Assembly: GCA_002737725.1 (NCBI GenBank)
Contig: NSIP01000001.1
Span: 62,001-126,000 of the forward strand
Direction: 5' to 3'
Length of the DNA: 64,000 bases
Origin: Rhodospirillaceae bacterium
GTDB taxonomy: Bacteria; Pseudomonadota; Alphaproteobacteria; Rhodospirillales; Rhodospirillaceae
Position 1 is the stretch's first letter; every line of letters begins with the position of its first letter. The notes beneath the pieces are model-generated. The model had not been told where the DNA came from and ran no database searches. It was given only the letters and a program-made list of their open reading frames with translations. Below are positions 48,213-58,030 of the stretch, one piece after another. The position numbers and the translations under genes were made by a program.

Positions 48213-48967
48213 ATAGGCTTCCCACCCGACATTCAATTTGCCAACGAAGAGTCCAGCTGGAACTACGAAATCGGCACCAAGAATACATTCTTAGATGGTC
48301 GATTGGTTGCCAATTCTCCGGCCAATACATTGACTGGTCGAATCAACAACTGACCACAAACTTTATTTTCCCAACGGGCGGCAAGGCCTCTTATCTGATT
48401 AACGCCGGGAAAACGCGCGCGAAGATCGTTGAAGCAAGACTTAACGCTGCAGTCAATGAGTACCTGACGGCGGGTGCATCATTGGCGATCAAAAATGCGA
48501 AATTCCGCATCCTGAATGACCCGGAAGCCACCGAGCTGTTTGGAAACCCATCCCTCAAAGGAAAGCACACACCGAATGCGCCAAAATATCAGTCCACTGT
48601 TTTTGGAAAGACCACCTATCCGTTAAACGATCAGGCCAATTCGTTTTCATGAACTGATGTGGCCTACAACGGGCGAAAGTTTGATCAGATCCTCAACCTC
48701 GCCCATACCGGCGAGCATTACCTCGTGAATATGAAGCTGGGTGTTGAAACTGATACGTGCAACGTGACTCTTTTTATCGACAATCTGACAAACGATAAAA
48801 CGCCCTCGATGGTGGTCCGGCACGTGGACCAAATGCACTTAAACGTGACGCCCAAGCCCAATGCAGCACTGAACAATGTCCCGGGCACAACGATGCAAGA
48901 GCGAGCCTTTCGGTATCCTTTGGCGGCGAAGCGGCGGTTCGGAGTGACTGCGACTTATAATTTCTAA
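48213..48967 (+). pseudogene. C-terminal remnant of a TonB-dependent receptor
   Basis: GFPPDIQFANEESSWNYEIGTKN and TFLDGRLVA are typical late-barrel sequence in one frame. The reading then shifts near 48310 to another frame (IDWSNQQLTTNFIFPTGG, KNAKFRILNDPEAT), hits TGA at 48650-48652 and continues TDVAYNGRKFDQILNLAHTG to RRFGVTATYNF and a TAA at 48965. The last residue Phe is the outer-membrane barrel signature. The plug domain and most strands are missing. It fills what would otherwise be a 0.9-kb gap before metK. Confidence 0.7.
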
Positions 48968-48991
48968 GCCTTGAAAACCTGTGATTGTGAG

Positions 48992-49018
48992 AGAGGTCCT
49001 GTCAAGCGCGGGGCCTCT
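48992..49018 (+). terminator. Terminator-like hairpin before metK
   Basis: AGAGGTCC (48992-48999) pairs with GGGCCTCT (49011-49018), 8 bp with one G-U, followed only by TGATTT. It may stop transcription entering from the receptor remnant. The T-run is weak. Confidence 0.4.
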
Positions 49019-49072
49019 TGATTTGAGGGCCATCGTTCGAGCCCGGGCCAGCCCTTGCCAGAACCGCTATTT

Positions 49073-49119
49073 TTCGATAACCCCAACCCCCATATGAGGC
49101 CTTTATCGGGACTATCGAA
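49073..49119 (+). promoter_or_regulatory. metK leader with two mutually exclusive hairpins
   Basis: TTCGATA (49073-49079) can pair with TATCGAA (49113-49119). The overlapping CGATAA (49075-49080) can instead pair with TTATCG (49103-49108). The two structures exclude each other and lie 24 nt before the metK start. The arrangement resembles an attenuation switch. It does not match a SAM riboswitch class that I recognise. Confidence 0.35.
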
Positions 49120-49142
49120 TTCTGGCCTTAACGGAGCATCCA

Positions 49143-50315
49143 GTGTCGAAGAAGAACTATATTTTTACGAGCGAGTCCGTGTCCGAAGGGCATCCAGACA
49201 AAGTCAGCGATCGCATCTCTGATTCGATCGTTGATTTGTTTCTGGCCGCAGACCCTTATGCCCGTGTCGCGCTGGAAACCTTGTGCACAACCAACAGAAT
49301 TGTTCTGGCCGGCGAAGTTCGCGGACCGGCCAGCATTACGCACGATAAAATGGCAGCGGCTGCCCGCCAGGCCGTGAAAGATATTGGTTACGAACAGGAC
49401 GGGTTTCACTGGAAGAACGCCGTCGTTGATTGTCACGTCCACTCGCAATCAGCCGACATCGCAGTTGGTGTTGATGCGGCGGGAAACAAGGACGAGGGAG
49501 CCGGCGACCAGGGCATCATGTTTGGTTTTGCCGTGAACGAAACGCCTGAACTAATGCCTGCGCCGATTCACTATTCGCATCAGATTTTGAAAGTCCTAGC
49601 CGACGCGCGTCACGCCAAAGATGTTCCGTTCCTTGGGCCCGATGCCAAAAGTCAGGTCACCCTTCAATACGAAAATGGACACCCGGTGCGCGCCACATCC
49701 ATCGTTGTGTCAACGCAGCACACGCCTGAGGTCGATCAGGAAACCATTCGCAACTATGTCCGCAAACATGTTTTGAACGTTTTGCCAGAAGGCTGGATGT
49801 GCCCCGAGGAAGAATTTTATGTGAACCCCACGGGTCGATTTGTCATTGGCGGGCCAGACGGTGATTGCGGACTGACGGGACGAAAAATTATTGTCGACAC
49901 ATACGGCGGGGCAGCACCCCATGGCGGCGGCGCATTCTCGGGCAAGGACCCAACCAAGGTTGATCGTTCGGCGGCCTATGCCGCGCGCTACCTGGCCAAA
50001 AATGTTGTGGCTGCTGACTTAGCTGACAAGTGCCTCATCCAGCTGTCGTACGCCATTGGCGTTGCAAAGCCATTGTCGGTCTATGTTGATACGCAAGGCA
50101 CCGGTCGGGTCGATGAAGATAAGCTGTCAAAGGTTCTGCAAGAGCTGATGAACCTGAGCCCACGCGGAATTCGTGAACACCTGAAGCTCAACCGCCCGAT
50201 TTACACCCGCACGTCTTCATACGGGCATTTTGGGCGTGAACCCGATGGTGCAGGTGGGTTTAGTTGGGAGCGCTTAGATTTGGTTGATGCGCTCGAATCA
50301 GCCTTCGGTGTCTAG
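49143..50315 (+). CDS. metK: S-adenosylmethionine synthetase
   Basis: Makes SAM from methionine and ATP. The 390-aa protein has [20 protein letters not shown] at the start, the [12 protein letters not shown] signature and [19 protein letters not shown]. The start is GTG at 49143. A palindromic repeat begins 2 nt after its stop. Many SAM-dependent enzymes in the window (RlmN, RsmB, MiaB, TrmB) depend on it. Confidence 0.98.
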   Translation: MSKKNYIFTSESVSEGHPDKVSDRISDSIVDLFLAADPYARVALETLCTTNRIVLAGEVRGPASITHDKMAAAARQAVKDIGYEQDGFHWKNAVVDCHVHSQSADIAVGVDAAGNKDEGAGDQGIMFGFAVNETPELMPAPIHYSHQILKVLADARHAKDVPFLGPDAKSQVTLQYENGHPVRATSIVVSTQHTPEVDQETIRNYVRKHVLNVLPEGWMCPEEEFYVNPTGRFVIGGPDGDCGLTGRKIIVDTYGGAAPHGGGAFSGKDPTKVDRSAAYAARYLAKNVVAADLADKCLIQLSYAIGVAKPLSVYVDTQGTGRVDEDKLSKVLQELMNLSPRGIREHLKLNRPIYTRTSSYGHFGREPDGAGGFSWERLDLVDALESAFGV

Positions 50316-50317
50316 GA

Positions 50318-50360
50318 GCATTTTCCCGAGAAGTGATCTTCCACTTTGCGTGAAAAATGC
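50318..50360. repeat. Nested-hairpin palindromic element, copy B, overlapping the trmB start
   Basis: GCATTTT (50318-50324) pairs with AAAATGC (50354-50360), with an inner AAGTG/CACTT stem (50331-50335 and 50342-50346). It starts 2 nt after the metK stop. The trmB ATG (50357-50359) lies inside the distal arm, so folding would hide the start codon. Same family as copies at 32083 and 58031. Confidence 0.65.
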
Positions 50361-51067
50361 AACCAATCAATAATCCATCCGAACATCGTGTTCTTTATTA
50401 CGGTCGCCGCAAGGGAAAGCCCCTCACCGCGGCCCGTCAGGATGTTGTTGAACGCCTCCTGCCACGCCTGAAGATCAATGCACCTCCCAGTGGCAGCACG
50501 CTTGATCCGCAGAGTCTCTTTCCAGAGTCGATTAAAGAGATCTGGCTTGAGGTTGGGTTTGGTGGCGGTGAGCACTTGGCCGCGCACGCCGAAACGAACC
50601 CAACCGTTGGTATCATTGGCGCTGAGGTTTTTTTGAACGGCGTTGCTTCGCTGGCCCGGCATATCGAACAAAAGTCGCTCGGCAATGTACGTATCTTCAA
50701 CGACGATGTGCGATTCTTACTGCCCGCACTTCCCGACCAGTGCCTGTCGCGGGTTTTTGTCATGTTTCCCGACCCCTGGCCCAAGGCACGGCATGCCAAA
50801 CGCCGGTTCATTGGCCCGGAAAACTTGAAAAGCTTGGCGCGCTTGATGCGGGCGGGGGCAGAATTGCGGGTGGCTAGCGACCACCCGGTCTATATCCAGT
50901 GGGTGATGGAGCAAATGAGCGCGCACCCCAACTTTGAGTGGGGCGCCCAAGGACTAAAAGACTGTTTAAATGCGTCTGCGGACCATGCGGTGACCCGTTA
51001 CCAACTCAAGGCTCAAAAAGAAGGCCGAAAGCCGCATTTTTTTCGATTTTTTCGTAAAGTTGGCTAA
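50357..51067 (+). CDS. trmB: tRNA (guanine-N7-)-methyltransferase
   Basis: Methylates G46 of tRNA. The 236-aa protein has WLEVGFGGGEHLAAHA as the SAM loop, IGAEVF, FPDPWPKARHAKRRF and the late ASDHPVYIQWV. RVLYYGRRKGKPL near the N-terminus is the family RxxGRRxG segment. ATG 50357 is the first possible start, as a TGA precedes it in frame by two codons. That ATG lies within a palindromic repeat. Confidence 0.96.
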   Translation: MQPINNPSEHRVLYYGRRKGKPLTAARQDVVERLLPRLKINAPPSGSTLDPQSLFPESIKEIWLEVGFGGGEHLAAHAETNPTVGIIGAEVFLNGVASLARHIEQKSLGNVRIFNDDVRFLLPALPDQCLSRVFVMFPDPWPKARHAKRRFIGPENLKSLARLMRAGAELRVASDHPVYIQWVMEQMSAHPNFEWGAQGLKDCLNASADHAVTRYQLKAQKEGRKPHFFRFFRKVG

Positions 51068-51159
51068 TCATCCGACACCCCGAAGCCCCGGGGAGCCCTT
51101 GCAAACTGCGGGAAATCGCACTACATGTACCTCTGACTTTCACTGTCGGACGACTGAGG

Positions 51160-51187
51160 AAGTGGCCCCACTCGGCCACTTTTTTTA
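51160..51187 (+). terminator. Rho-independent terminator after trmB
   Basis: AAGTGGCC (51160-51167), loop CCACTC, GGCCACTT (51174-51181), then a run of T to 51186. The stem is perfect. It separates metK-trmB from the rimP-nusA-infB operon. Confidence 0.85.
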
Positions 51188-51250
51188 TTGCCTAAACGAT
51201 GGCGATTCGCGCGGTCTGCCCAACATTGAAAGTGGCTTTTGGGACATGCT

Positions 51251-51775
51251 GTGGAACGACTCCTCTCACTGGAAGACCGCGTTGCGCCGATACTTGAATC
51301 GATGGGGTTCGAGGTGGTGCGCATTGCGTTAACGAAGGCCAGTGGTGATGGACACCGGACGATGCAAGTCATGGCTGATCGCCTGGATGGCCACCTGATC
51401 TCGATCGAGGATTGCGAAGCCATCAGTTACACGCTGTCGGCGATTTTCGATGTCGAGGAACCGATCACAAACGCCTACGATCTTGAAGTGAGCTCGGCTG
51501 GCATTGATCGACCGCTGACGCGCGCCAAGGATTTTGTGAGGTACGCGGGGTTCGAGGCGAAGGTTGAACTTAAGCTCGCCATTGATGGGCGGCGGCGGTT
51601 CAAGGGAATCGTCAAAGGTCTGGGCGAGAATGGGAATGTGGTTGTGATTGTTGATGGTGTCGATGTGCAATTGCCACTCGACAACATCACGCAAGCAAAA
51701 TTGGTACTCACGAATAATTTAATGGCGGCGATGGCCAAGGGCCTTCCACCCCAGAGTGAAAAAAATAAAGACTAG
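51251..51775 (+). CDS. rimP: Ribosome maturation factor RimP
   Basis: Assists 30S assembly. The 174-aa protein has VAPILESMGFEVVRIAL, ISIEDCEAISYTLSAIFDVE and LEVSSAGIDRPLTRAKDF, all family blocks. The GTG at 51251 follows GGGAC; a TTG at 51239 is the alternative. It opens the nusA-infB operon 64 nt after a terminator, so its promoter should lie between 51182 and 51250, though no clear hexamers were seen. Confidence 0.95.
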   Translation: MERLLSLEDRVAPILESMGFEVVRIALTKASGDGHRTMQVMADRLDGHLISIEDCEAISYTLSAIFDVEEPITNAYDLEVSSAGIDRPLTRAKDFVRYAGFEAKVELKLAIDGRRRFKGIVKGLGENGNVVVIVDGVDVQLPLDNITQAKLVLTNNLMAAMAKGLPPQSEKNKD

Positions 51776-51798
51776 AAGAAGGGCTAGGAGAAAAAAAC

Positions 51799-53337
51799 AT
51801 GGCACAAAGCATTGGTATGGCGCGTCCCGAATTGGTCCAAGTGGCCGACACGGTTGCTCGCGACAAAAACATCGACCGCGAGGAAGTCTTCATCGCCATG
51901 GAGCAGGCGATTCAAAAAGCGGGTCGCTCTAAATACGGTCATGAAAAAGATATCCGCGCCGCCATTGACCGTAAGAATGGTGAAATTCGTTTGGCACGTT
52001 ATGTCACCGTCGTCGACACGGTCGAAGACGAAAACACCCAAATCACCGTTGCTGGGGCGCAGAAGAAAAACCCCGGCATTAAAGCCGGCGAAGAAATTGT
52101 CGACCCCTTGCCGCCGATCGATTTCGGTCGCATCGCGTCACAAACCGCCAAGCAAGTCATCGTGCAGAAGGTGCGTGATTCAGAGCGTGCGCACCAGTTC
52201 TCGGAATACAAGGACCGCGTCAGTGAAGTGGTCAACGGCTTGGTGAAGCGTGTTGAATTCGGCAATGTCGTTGTCGATTTGGGGCGCGCCGAAGGCATGC
52301 TGCGTCGCGACGATTTGATCCCACGCGAGCATTTCAAAAACGGCGATCGCGTTCGTGCGCTCATCGCAGCCGTGCGCCAGGAAGCGCGTGGACCACAAAT
52401 CTTTTTATCACGCACCGCGCCCGATTTCATGAAATCGCTGTTCACACAAGAAGTGCCTGAAATTTACGACGGCATTATTGAAATCCGCTCGGTCGCGCGT
52501 GACCCCGGCAGCCGTGCTAAAATTGCCGTGATCTCGAACGACTCCTCGATTGATCCGGTCGGCGCGTGTGTTGGGATGCGCGGCAGCCGCGTTCAAGCCG
52601 TTGTCGCTGAGTTGCAGGGCGAGAAAATCGACATCATTAATTGGAACGAAGACCCGGCGACGTTTGTTGTTAACGCTTTGGCCCCCGCAGAAGTTTCAAA
52701 GGTTGTGCTCGACGAAGATGCGGGCCGTATCGAGGCTGTGGTGCCAGATGATCAATTGTCATTGGCCATTGGTCGTCGCGGTCAGAACGTGCGCTTGGCC
52801 TCGCAGCTCACCGGTTGGTCCATCGATATCCTGACCGAAGCCGAAGAGTCCGAGCGTCGTCAGGAAGAGTTCCGCGTTCGCTCGCAGCTCTTCATTGACG
52901 CCCTGGATGTGGACGATGTGTTGGCGCGCCTGCTCGTGACCGAAGGCTTTACGTCCGTTGAAGAAGTGGCGTTCGTGCCGGTCGAAGATATCGCAGAGAT
53001 CGAAGGGTTGGATGAGGATGTGGCCAATGAATTAAAGAATCGTGCCCAGGTCTTTATCGAAGAAGAAAACAAGAAAACCGAGAGCCGCCTGAAAGAACTG
53101 AAGGTCGCAGCTGACCTGAAAGGTGCCGAAATCGAGGGGCTCGACGTCAAGAAAATCCTGGCCTTGGCTGAAAGGGGTGTCAAAACCTTAGATGATTTGG
53201 CCGATCTGGCGGGTGATGAATTGGTGGAAATGCTAGCTCCCACGGTGATAACCCTGGAAGCAGCCAACAAAATCATTATGGCGGCCCGTGCGCATTGGTT
53301 CCCGGAGGCTCCTGCGGCCGATAGCGGCGGGGCGTAA
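51799..53337 (+). CDS. nusA: Transcription termination/antitermination protein NusA
   Basis: Binds RNA polymerase and RNA to modulate pausing, termination and antitermination. The 512-aa protein has the N-terminal RNAP-binding domain, an S1 domain (about 135-200, VEFGNVVVDLGRAEGML), two KH domains (GACVGMRGSRVQAV and LAIGRRGQNVRLAS) and two C-terminal acidic repeats with helix-hairpin-helix character. ATG 51799 follows CTAGGAG. Confidence 0.97.
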   Translation: MAQSIGMARPELVQVADTVARDKNIDREEVFIAMEQAIQKAGRSKYGHEKDIRAAIDRKNGEIRLARYVTVVDTVEDENTQITVAGAQKKNPGIKAGEEIVDPLPPIDFGRIASQTAKQVIVQKVRDSERAHQFSEYKDRVSEVVNGLVKRVEFGNVVVDLGRAEGMLRRDDLIPREHFKNGDRVRALIAAVRQEARGPQIFLSRTAPDFMKSLFTQEVPEIYDGIIEIRSVARDPGSRAKIAVISNDSSIDPVGACVGMRGSRVQAVVAELQGEKIDIINWNEDPATFVVNALAPAEVSKVVLDEDAGRIEAVVPDDQLSLAIGRRGQNVRLASQLTGWSIDILTEAEESERRQEEFRVRSQLFIDALDVDDVLARLLVTEGFTSVEEVAFVPVEDIAEIEGLDEDVANELKNRAQVFIEEENKKTESRLKELKVAADLKGAEIEGLDVKKILALAERGVKTLDDLADLAGDELVEMLAPTVITLEAANKIIMAARAHWFPEAPAADSGGA

Positions 53338-53373
53338 GGGCATATCGGTCAAGTCGAGCGGCAGACCAACGCC

Positions 53374-53958
53374 ATGCCGCACGAAGAAAACAACCGAACC
53401 TGCATCGTTTCGGGTGAAATTCACCCGAAAGAGGAGATGATTCGCTTTGTGGTCGGGCCCGACGATGTGCTTGTCGCCGACGTGGCCGGGCGCTTACCGG
53501 GCCGGGGTTTGTGGTTGAGCGCCCGTCGCGATATGATAGAAACAGCCGCAGAAAAACGGCTGTTTTCAAAGGCTGCGCGTCAGCTCGTTCACGTTCCCGA
53601 TGATTTAGCGATTACAGTGGCGGACCTTCTCAAACGTCGCTGCCTCGATATGCTGGGGTTAGCGCGCCGCGCCGGGTTGACGGCGATCGGCGCTGACAAG
53701 GTTCGAACTCAAGCGGCGGCTGGTAAAACGGTGGTTCTGGTCGAAGCTGCTGATGGCTCTCGCGCAGAGCGCGACAAAATGGCTGCGGCTGCACGTGGCG
53801 CGAAGGTGATAGATACATTCGAGCGCCAGGACTTAGGTGCCGCTGTGGGACGTGAAGAGGCCGTGCATATCGGCTTAGAGCAAGGTGGCCTGACGAAAAA
53901 TTTTGTGGTTGAGGCCGGACGATACGACGGGGTGCGCTTACGAGCCGCGCAACCTTAG
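53374..53958 (+). CDS. YlxR (DUF448) RNA-binding protein fused to an L7Ae-like domain
   Basis: A 194-aa protein: the N-terminal YlxR domain has the NRTCIVSGE and LPGRGLWLSARRD blocks; the family CxxC is reduced to one Cys. The C-terminal L7Ae/L30e-like domain reads RRCLDMLGLARRAGLTAIGAD. This fused form between nusA and infB is standard in alphaproteobacteria. It probably binds RNA; the exact role is unknown. Confidence 0.92.
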   Translation: MPHEENNRTCIVSGEIHPKEEMIRFVVGPDDVLVADVAGRLPGRGLWLSARRDMIETAAEKRLFSKAARQLVHVPDDLAITVADLLKRRCLDMLGLARRAGLTAIGADKVRTQAAAGKTVVLVEAADGSRAERDKMAAAARGAKVIDTFERQDLGAAVGREEAVHIGLEQGGLTKNFVVEAGRYDGVRLRAAQP

Positions 53959-54008
53959 CGGGCTAGACAGAAACGCTGTTGATTTTATCAGAGACGATTG
54001 AGAGCAGA

Positions 54009-56555
54009 ATGCCAAACGACACGACGACCGATAACAAAGCCAAAGCTCCGCTGACCCTGGGCTTGGGAAAACTTGGCCTCAAGAAAACTGAGGTTGAGAC
54101 CGGACAGGTCCGACAAAGCTTTTCCCATGGCCGCTCAAAGGTGGTGCAGGTCGAGCGCAAGCGCCCGCGCAAATTCGAGATTGGCCCCGACGGCAAATTT
54201 CTGGAACTCAAAGCCCCAGCTGTTATCGCTCCAAAGCTTGAACTTTCGATCAAAGACCTCGCTGCCCACGGCAACCTCACCGATGAGGAAAAGGAGCATC
54301 GCCTGAAAGTCCTTCAGGCCGCCATGAAGGCTGACGAAGAGGCCCGGAAGTTCGCCGACGATGATTCTGAGCGTCGCGCCGAGGAAGACGCGCGGCGCGG
54401 CGAGGAAGAGAAGCGGCTGGCTGCAGAAGCCGCCGAGCAGGCCAAAGCCGCTCCTACCGTGGCACCCGGGCCAGTTGCGAAGCCTGCTGAAGGCCATCAC
54501 ACCATTGCCCGTATTGTGACGGAACAACGTCCAGTTCAGACTCCCACACCGGGTCTGCGCGCTGTCGTGGAAGAAGAAGACGATGAGCCCCGGCGCAATC
54601 AAAGCAAAACAGGCTATAAGCCGCCGCGGACAAGCCGTGTCGAGCCACGCCGCCGCGAAGGTAAACTAACGATCTCTGCAGCGTTAGATGCCGACGAGCG
54701 TGTCGAGCGCGGGCGCAGCGTTGCAGCCATGCGCCGTGCTCTTGAGAAAGAGCGCCGCAAACTGCAAGTCAACCAGGGCGGCCTGCCCGAAAAAATCGTT
54801 CGTGAGGTTGTGGTTCCGGAAACCATCACCGTACAAGAATTTTCGAACCGAATGGCCGAGCGTTCGTCCAACGTCATCAAAGCACTTATGAAACTTGGTG
54901 TCATGGCGACGATCAACGAAGTCATCGATGCCGATACCGCCGAGCTGGTGGCCCAGGAATTCGGCCATAAGATCAAGCGCGTCACGGACTCAGACATTGA
55001 AGACGGATTGAAATTACAGATCGATGACACTGGGAAAGAAAAATCACGTCCGCCGGTGGTGACCATCATGGGTCACGTTGACCACGGCAAGACATCGCTG
55101 CTGGATGCGTTGCGCGAAACCGACGTGGCGGGTGGCGAAGCGGGCGGTATTACCCAACATATCGGCGCTTATCAGGTCAAGTCACCGAAGGGCGGCGTGA
55201 TCACCTTTATCGACACCCCCGGCCATGAAGCATTCACCGCCATGCGTGCGCGCGGTGCGAAAGTGACCGACATTGTTGTGCTGGTCGTGGCCGCCGATGA
55301 CGGCATCATGCCGCAAACAATTGAAGCAATCCGTCACGCCAAAGCCGCAGATGTGCCCATCATCGTGGCCATCAACAAAATCGACAAGCCCGGTTCCAAC
55401 TCGACCAAAATTCGCAACGACCTGTTGCAACACGAGGTGGTGCTTGAGGAAATGGGTGGCGATACCATGAGCGTCGAGGTCTCGGCGCTGAAGAAAACCA
55501 ACCTCGATAAACTCGTCGAGCTGATCTTGCTGCAAGCCGAAGTGTTGAACTTGAAAGCCAACCCCAACCGCGCGGCAGAGGGCGCAATTATTGAAGCAAA
55601 GATGGAAAAGGGCGTTGGCCCTGTAGGTTCCGTCTTGGTGCAACGTGGCACGCTGAACGTAGGTGATATTTTCGTGGCCGGCTCTGAGTGGGGCCGCATT
55701 CGCGTGCTGATCGACCACACCGGCGCACAAATTAAATCTGCTGCGCCGTCAACTCCGGTGGAGGTGGTTGGTTTTTCGGGAGTGCCATCGGCGGGCGATG
55801 ACTTCATCGTTGTGGAAAACGAAGCCCGCGCCCGTGAAGTCTCGGAGTTCCGCACACGCAGGCAGCGCATTGCAGGTCAGGCCGGTAGTGTTGGTACGAC
55901 CACCATGGAACAGATGTTCGCCAAAATCAAAGCGGGCGACGCCAAAGAACTGGCCATCGTGATCAAGGCCGACATGCAAGGCTCGGTTGAAGCGTTGGCC
56001 GGAACGCTGCTGAAAATCAGCGGCGACGAGGTCAAAGTCAACGTGATTTACGGTGCCGTGGGCGCCATCAACGAATCGGACGTAACGCTGGCAAAGGCAT
56101 CGAAGGCGGTGATTATCGGCTTCAATGTTCGCGCCAACGCACAAGCCCGCGAAGTTGCAAAACGCGACGGCATTGATATTCGCTATTACTCGATCATCTA
56201 CGCTGTTGCCGATGATGTGCGCAGCGTGGTCACGGGTATGTTGTCGCCGACCTTCAAAGAAAACTTTATCGGCTACGCCGAAGTTCGTGAGGTCTTCAAT
56301 ATCACCAAAGTCGGTAAAGTTGCCGGTTGCCGCGTCACGCAAGGCGTCATTAAACGTGGCTGTAAGGTTCGGTTGCTGCGTGAGAACGTTGTTCTTCACG
56401 AAGGCGATCTGTCGCAGCTCAAACGCTTCAAGGACGACGTCAAAGATGTCCGCGAAGGTTACGAGTGCGGCATTGCGCTGGCCAATTACAACGATATTCA
56501 AAAAGGCGACATGATAGAGTGCTTCGAGATCGAGCGCGTAGCCCCATCGCTCTAA
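54009..56555 (+). CDS. infB: Translation initiation factor IF-2
   Basis: GTPase that places initiator tRNA on the 30S subunit. The 848-aa protein has a charged, repetitive N-terminal region ([20 protein letters not shown]), an IF2_N domain ([20 protein letters not shown]) and the G domain with [17 protein letters not shown] and NKIDKPGS. Domains II to IV follow, ending [14 protein letters not shown]-like ([14 protein letters not shown]). ATG 54009 ([10 protein letters not shown]) follows GAGAGCAG and is preferred over the TTG at 53979. Confidence 0.98.
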   Translation: MPNDTTTDNKAKAPLTLGLGKLGLKKTEVETGQVRQSFSHGRSKVVQVERKRPRKFEIGPDGKFLELKAPAVIAPKLELSIKDLAAHGNLTDEEKEHRLKVLQAAMKADEEARKFADDDSERRAEEDARRGEEEKRLAAEAAEQAKAAPTVAPGPVAKPAEGHHTIARIVTEQRPVQTPTPGLRAVVEEEDDEPRRNQSKTGYKPPRTSRVEPRRREGKLTISAALDADERVERGRSVAAMRRALEKERRKLQVNQGGLPEKIVREVVVPETITVQEFSNRMAERSSNVIKALMKLGVMATINEVIDADTAELVAQEFGHKIKRVTDSDIEDGLKLQIDDTGKEKSRPPVVTIMGHVDHGKTSLLDALRETDVAGGEAGGITQHIGAYQVKSPKGGVITFIDTPGHEAFTAMRARGAKVTDIVVLVVAADDGIMPQTIEAIRHAKAADVPIIVAINKIDKPGSNSTKIRNDLLQHEVVLEEMGGDTMSVEVSALKKTNLDKLVELILLQAEVLNLKANPNRAAEGAIIEAKMEKGVGPVGSVLVQRGTLNVGDIFVAGSEWGRIRVLIDHTGAQIKSAAPSTPVEVVGFSGVPSAGDDFIVVENEARAREVSEFRTRRQRIAGQAGSVGTTTMEQMFAKIKAGDAKELAIVIKADMQGSVEALAGTLLKISGDEVKVNVIYGAVGAINESDVTLAKASKAVIIGFNVRANAQAREVAKRDGIDIRYYSIIYAVADDVRSVVTGMLSPTFKENFIGYAEVREVFNITKVGKVAGCRVTQGVIKRGCKVRLLRENVVLHEGDLSQLKRFKDDVKDVREGYECGIALANYNDIQKGDMIECFEIERVAPSL

Positions 56556-56660
56556 ACCATAATCTCGCTCCTGGTCGTTTCGTTTGATACGACCAGCGCG
56601 TTTTCAGATTCTCTGCGCACCGTCTAAAAACGCCACACATGAGGAACGACGGGAATCGTT

Positions 56661-57089
56661 ATGCCCCGCAGCCGCAACAATCGTCAGCCTCCGGGACAAC
56701 GCCTGCTTCGTGTCGGCGAAGAAATTCGCCACGCCCTTGCCGCTGTGTTCGAACGCGAGACCTTCCGTGACCCGGACTTGGCCAACGTCAGAATTACTGT
56801 GACCGAAGTTCGCCCCAGCCCCGATCTTCGCCACGCGCGCGTTTATATCGTGCCGTTGGGCGGTGGTGATTCAAAGCCTGTGTTAGAGGGATTGAGACGG
56901 GTGAAACCGTTCTTGCGGCGCCGCATTGCAGAAATGATTCATATGAAATTTCTTCCCGACTTGGTGTTTTCTGCAGATACAACCTTCGACCAGGCCGAGC
57001 ACATTGCCACGCTGTTGCATCGCCCCGAAGTCGCGCGCGACCTTCAAGGCTCCGATGTATCAAGCGACGCGCGCGAAGAAGAAGAATAA
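56661..57089 (+). CDS. rbfA: Ribosome-binding factor A
   Basis: Cold-shock and 16S maturation factor. The 142-aa KH-like protein has QRLLRVGEEIRHALAAVFER, VRITVTEVRPSPDLRHARVY and LRRRIAEMIHMKFLPDLVF. It lies in the standard infB-rbfA-truB order, with an acidic C-terminus. Confidence 0.96.
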   Translation: MPRSRNNRQPPGQRLLRVGEEIRHALAAVFERETFRDPDLANVRITVTEVRPSPDLRHARVYIVPLGGGDSKPVLEGLRRVKPFLRRRIAEMIHMKFLPDLVFSADTTFDQAEHIATLLHRPEVARDLQGSDVSSDAREEEE

Positions 57090-57097
57090 AGAAGCAG

Positions 57098-58024
57098 ATG
57101 GGCAAGCGCCGGGGGCAGCCGATTCACGGCTGGATTGCGATCGATAAGCCAGAGGGCTTGTCGTCGGCCGCCGTGGTCGCGCGCGTTCGCAGATTTTTGG
57201 ATGCAGCCAAGGCTGGCCATGCGGGGACTTTGGATCCGCTCGCGACCGGCATCATCCCCATTGCCTTGGGCGAGGCGACCAAAACTGTTTCTTTTGCCAT
57301 GGATGGGCACAAGACCTACGAGTTCACCGCCGTGTGGGGCGTGGCGACAGACACCGACGACCGCGAAGGCAAAACCACGACGACCTCAGACGTGCGTCCG
57401 ACTCGGGAGGCGATCTTGGCCGCTTTGCCGCGATTCGTCGGCGAAATTGACCAGGTTCCCCCCATCTATTCGGCTATCAAGGTTGATGGCGAGCGCGCCT
57501 ACGCCTTGGCCCGAGGGGGTGAGAATTTTGAGTTAAAGTCGCGCAAAATAAACGTCTACTCATTTGATTTGATTAGTGAAAACGAATCTGAAACTACTTT
57601 TTTTAGAGTCCATTGCGGCAAAGGAACTTATATCCGCTCCCTGGTTCGAGATCTGGCGCAAGCGCTGGGAACGGTGGGGCATATTGGTACTTTGCGGCGC
57701 ACGGCTTGCGGTGTTTTTAACGAATCGGCGGCAATTTCGCTGGATAAATGGGAGGCCCTTGGGCATAGTCCTGACGCCTTGGCTTACCTGAGGCCGGTTC
57801 GAACCGTGCTGGACGACATCCCGGCTCTGGCTCTGACCCCGCAGGAAGCGCACCGCCTTCGCCACGGACAAAGCATTGCTTTGTTTCCGCTGGCCCAGCG
57901 AAACCCTCAGGCCAAACTTACACAGGGAATGCCTGTGCAAGCTGTGCTGGGGGAAACGTTGGTGGCGTTAGCCGAGGTGGGCAACGGCATCCTGCTGTCC
58001 TCGCGCGTCATGGCTTACGAGTAA
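57098..58024 (+). CDS. truB: tRNA pseudouridine(55) synthase TruB
   Basis: Forms pseudouridine 55 in the T-loop of tRNAs. The 308-aa protein has IHGWIAIDKPEGLSSA, the catalytic HAGTLDPLATG with the nucleophile Asp, PPIYSAIKVDGERAYALAR and CGKGTYIRSLVRDL. Its 5' end follows rbfA by 8 nt. A palindromic repeat begins 6 nt after its stop. Confidence 0.97.
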   Translation: MGKRRGQPIHGWIAIDKPEGLSSAAVVARVRRFLDAAKAGHAGTLDPLATGIIPIALGEATKTVSFAMDGHKTYEFTAVWGVATDTDDREGKTTTTSDVRPTREAILAALPRFVGEIDQVPPIYSAIKVDGERAYALARGGENFELKSRKINVYSFDLISENESETTFFRVHCGKGTYIRSLVRDLAQALGTVGHIGTLRRTACGVFNESAAISLDKWEALGHSPDALAYLRPVRTVLDDIPALALTPQEAHRLRHGQSIALFPLAQRNPQAKLTQGMPVQAVLGETLVALAEVGNGILLSSRVMAYE

Positions 58025-58030
58025 CCGCGA

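Noticed and set aside
49073-49142. A known SAM riboswitch upstream of metK
   Set aside because: Only simple competing hairpins are visible; conserved core sequences of the known classes were not recognised.
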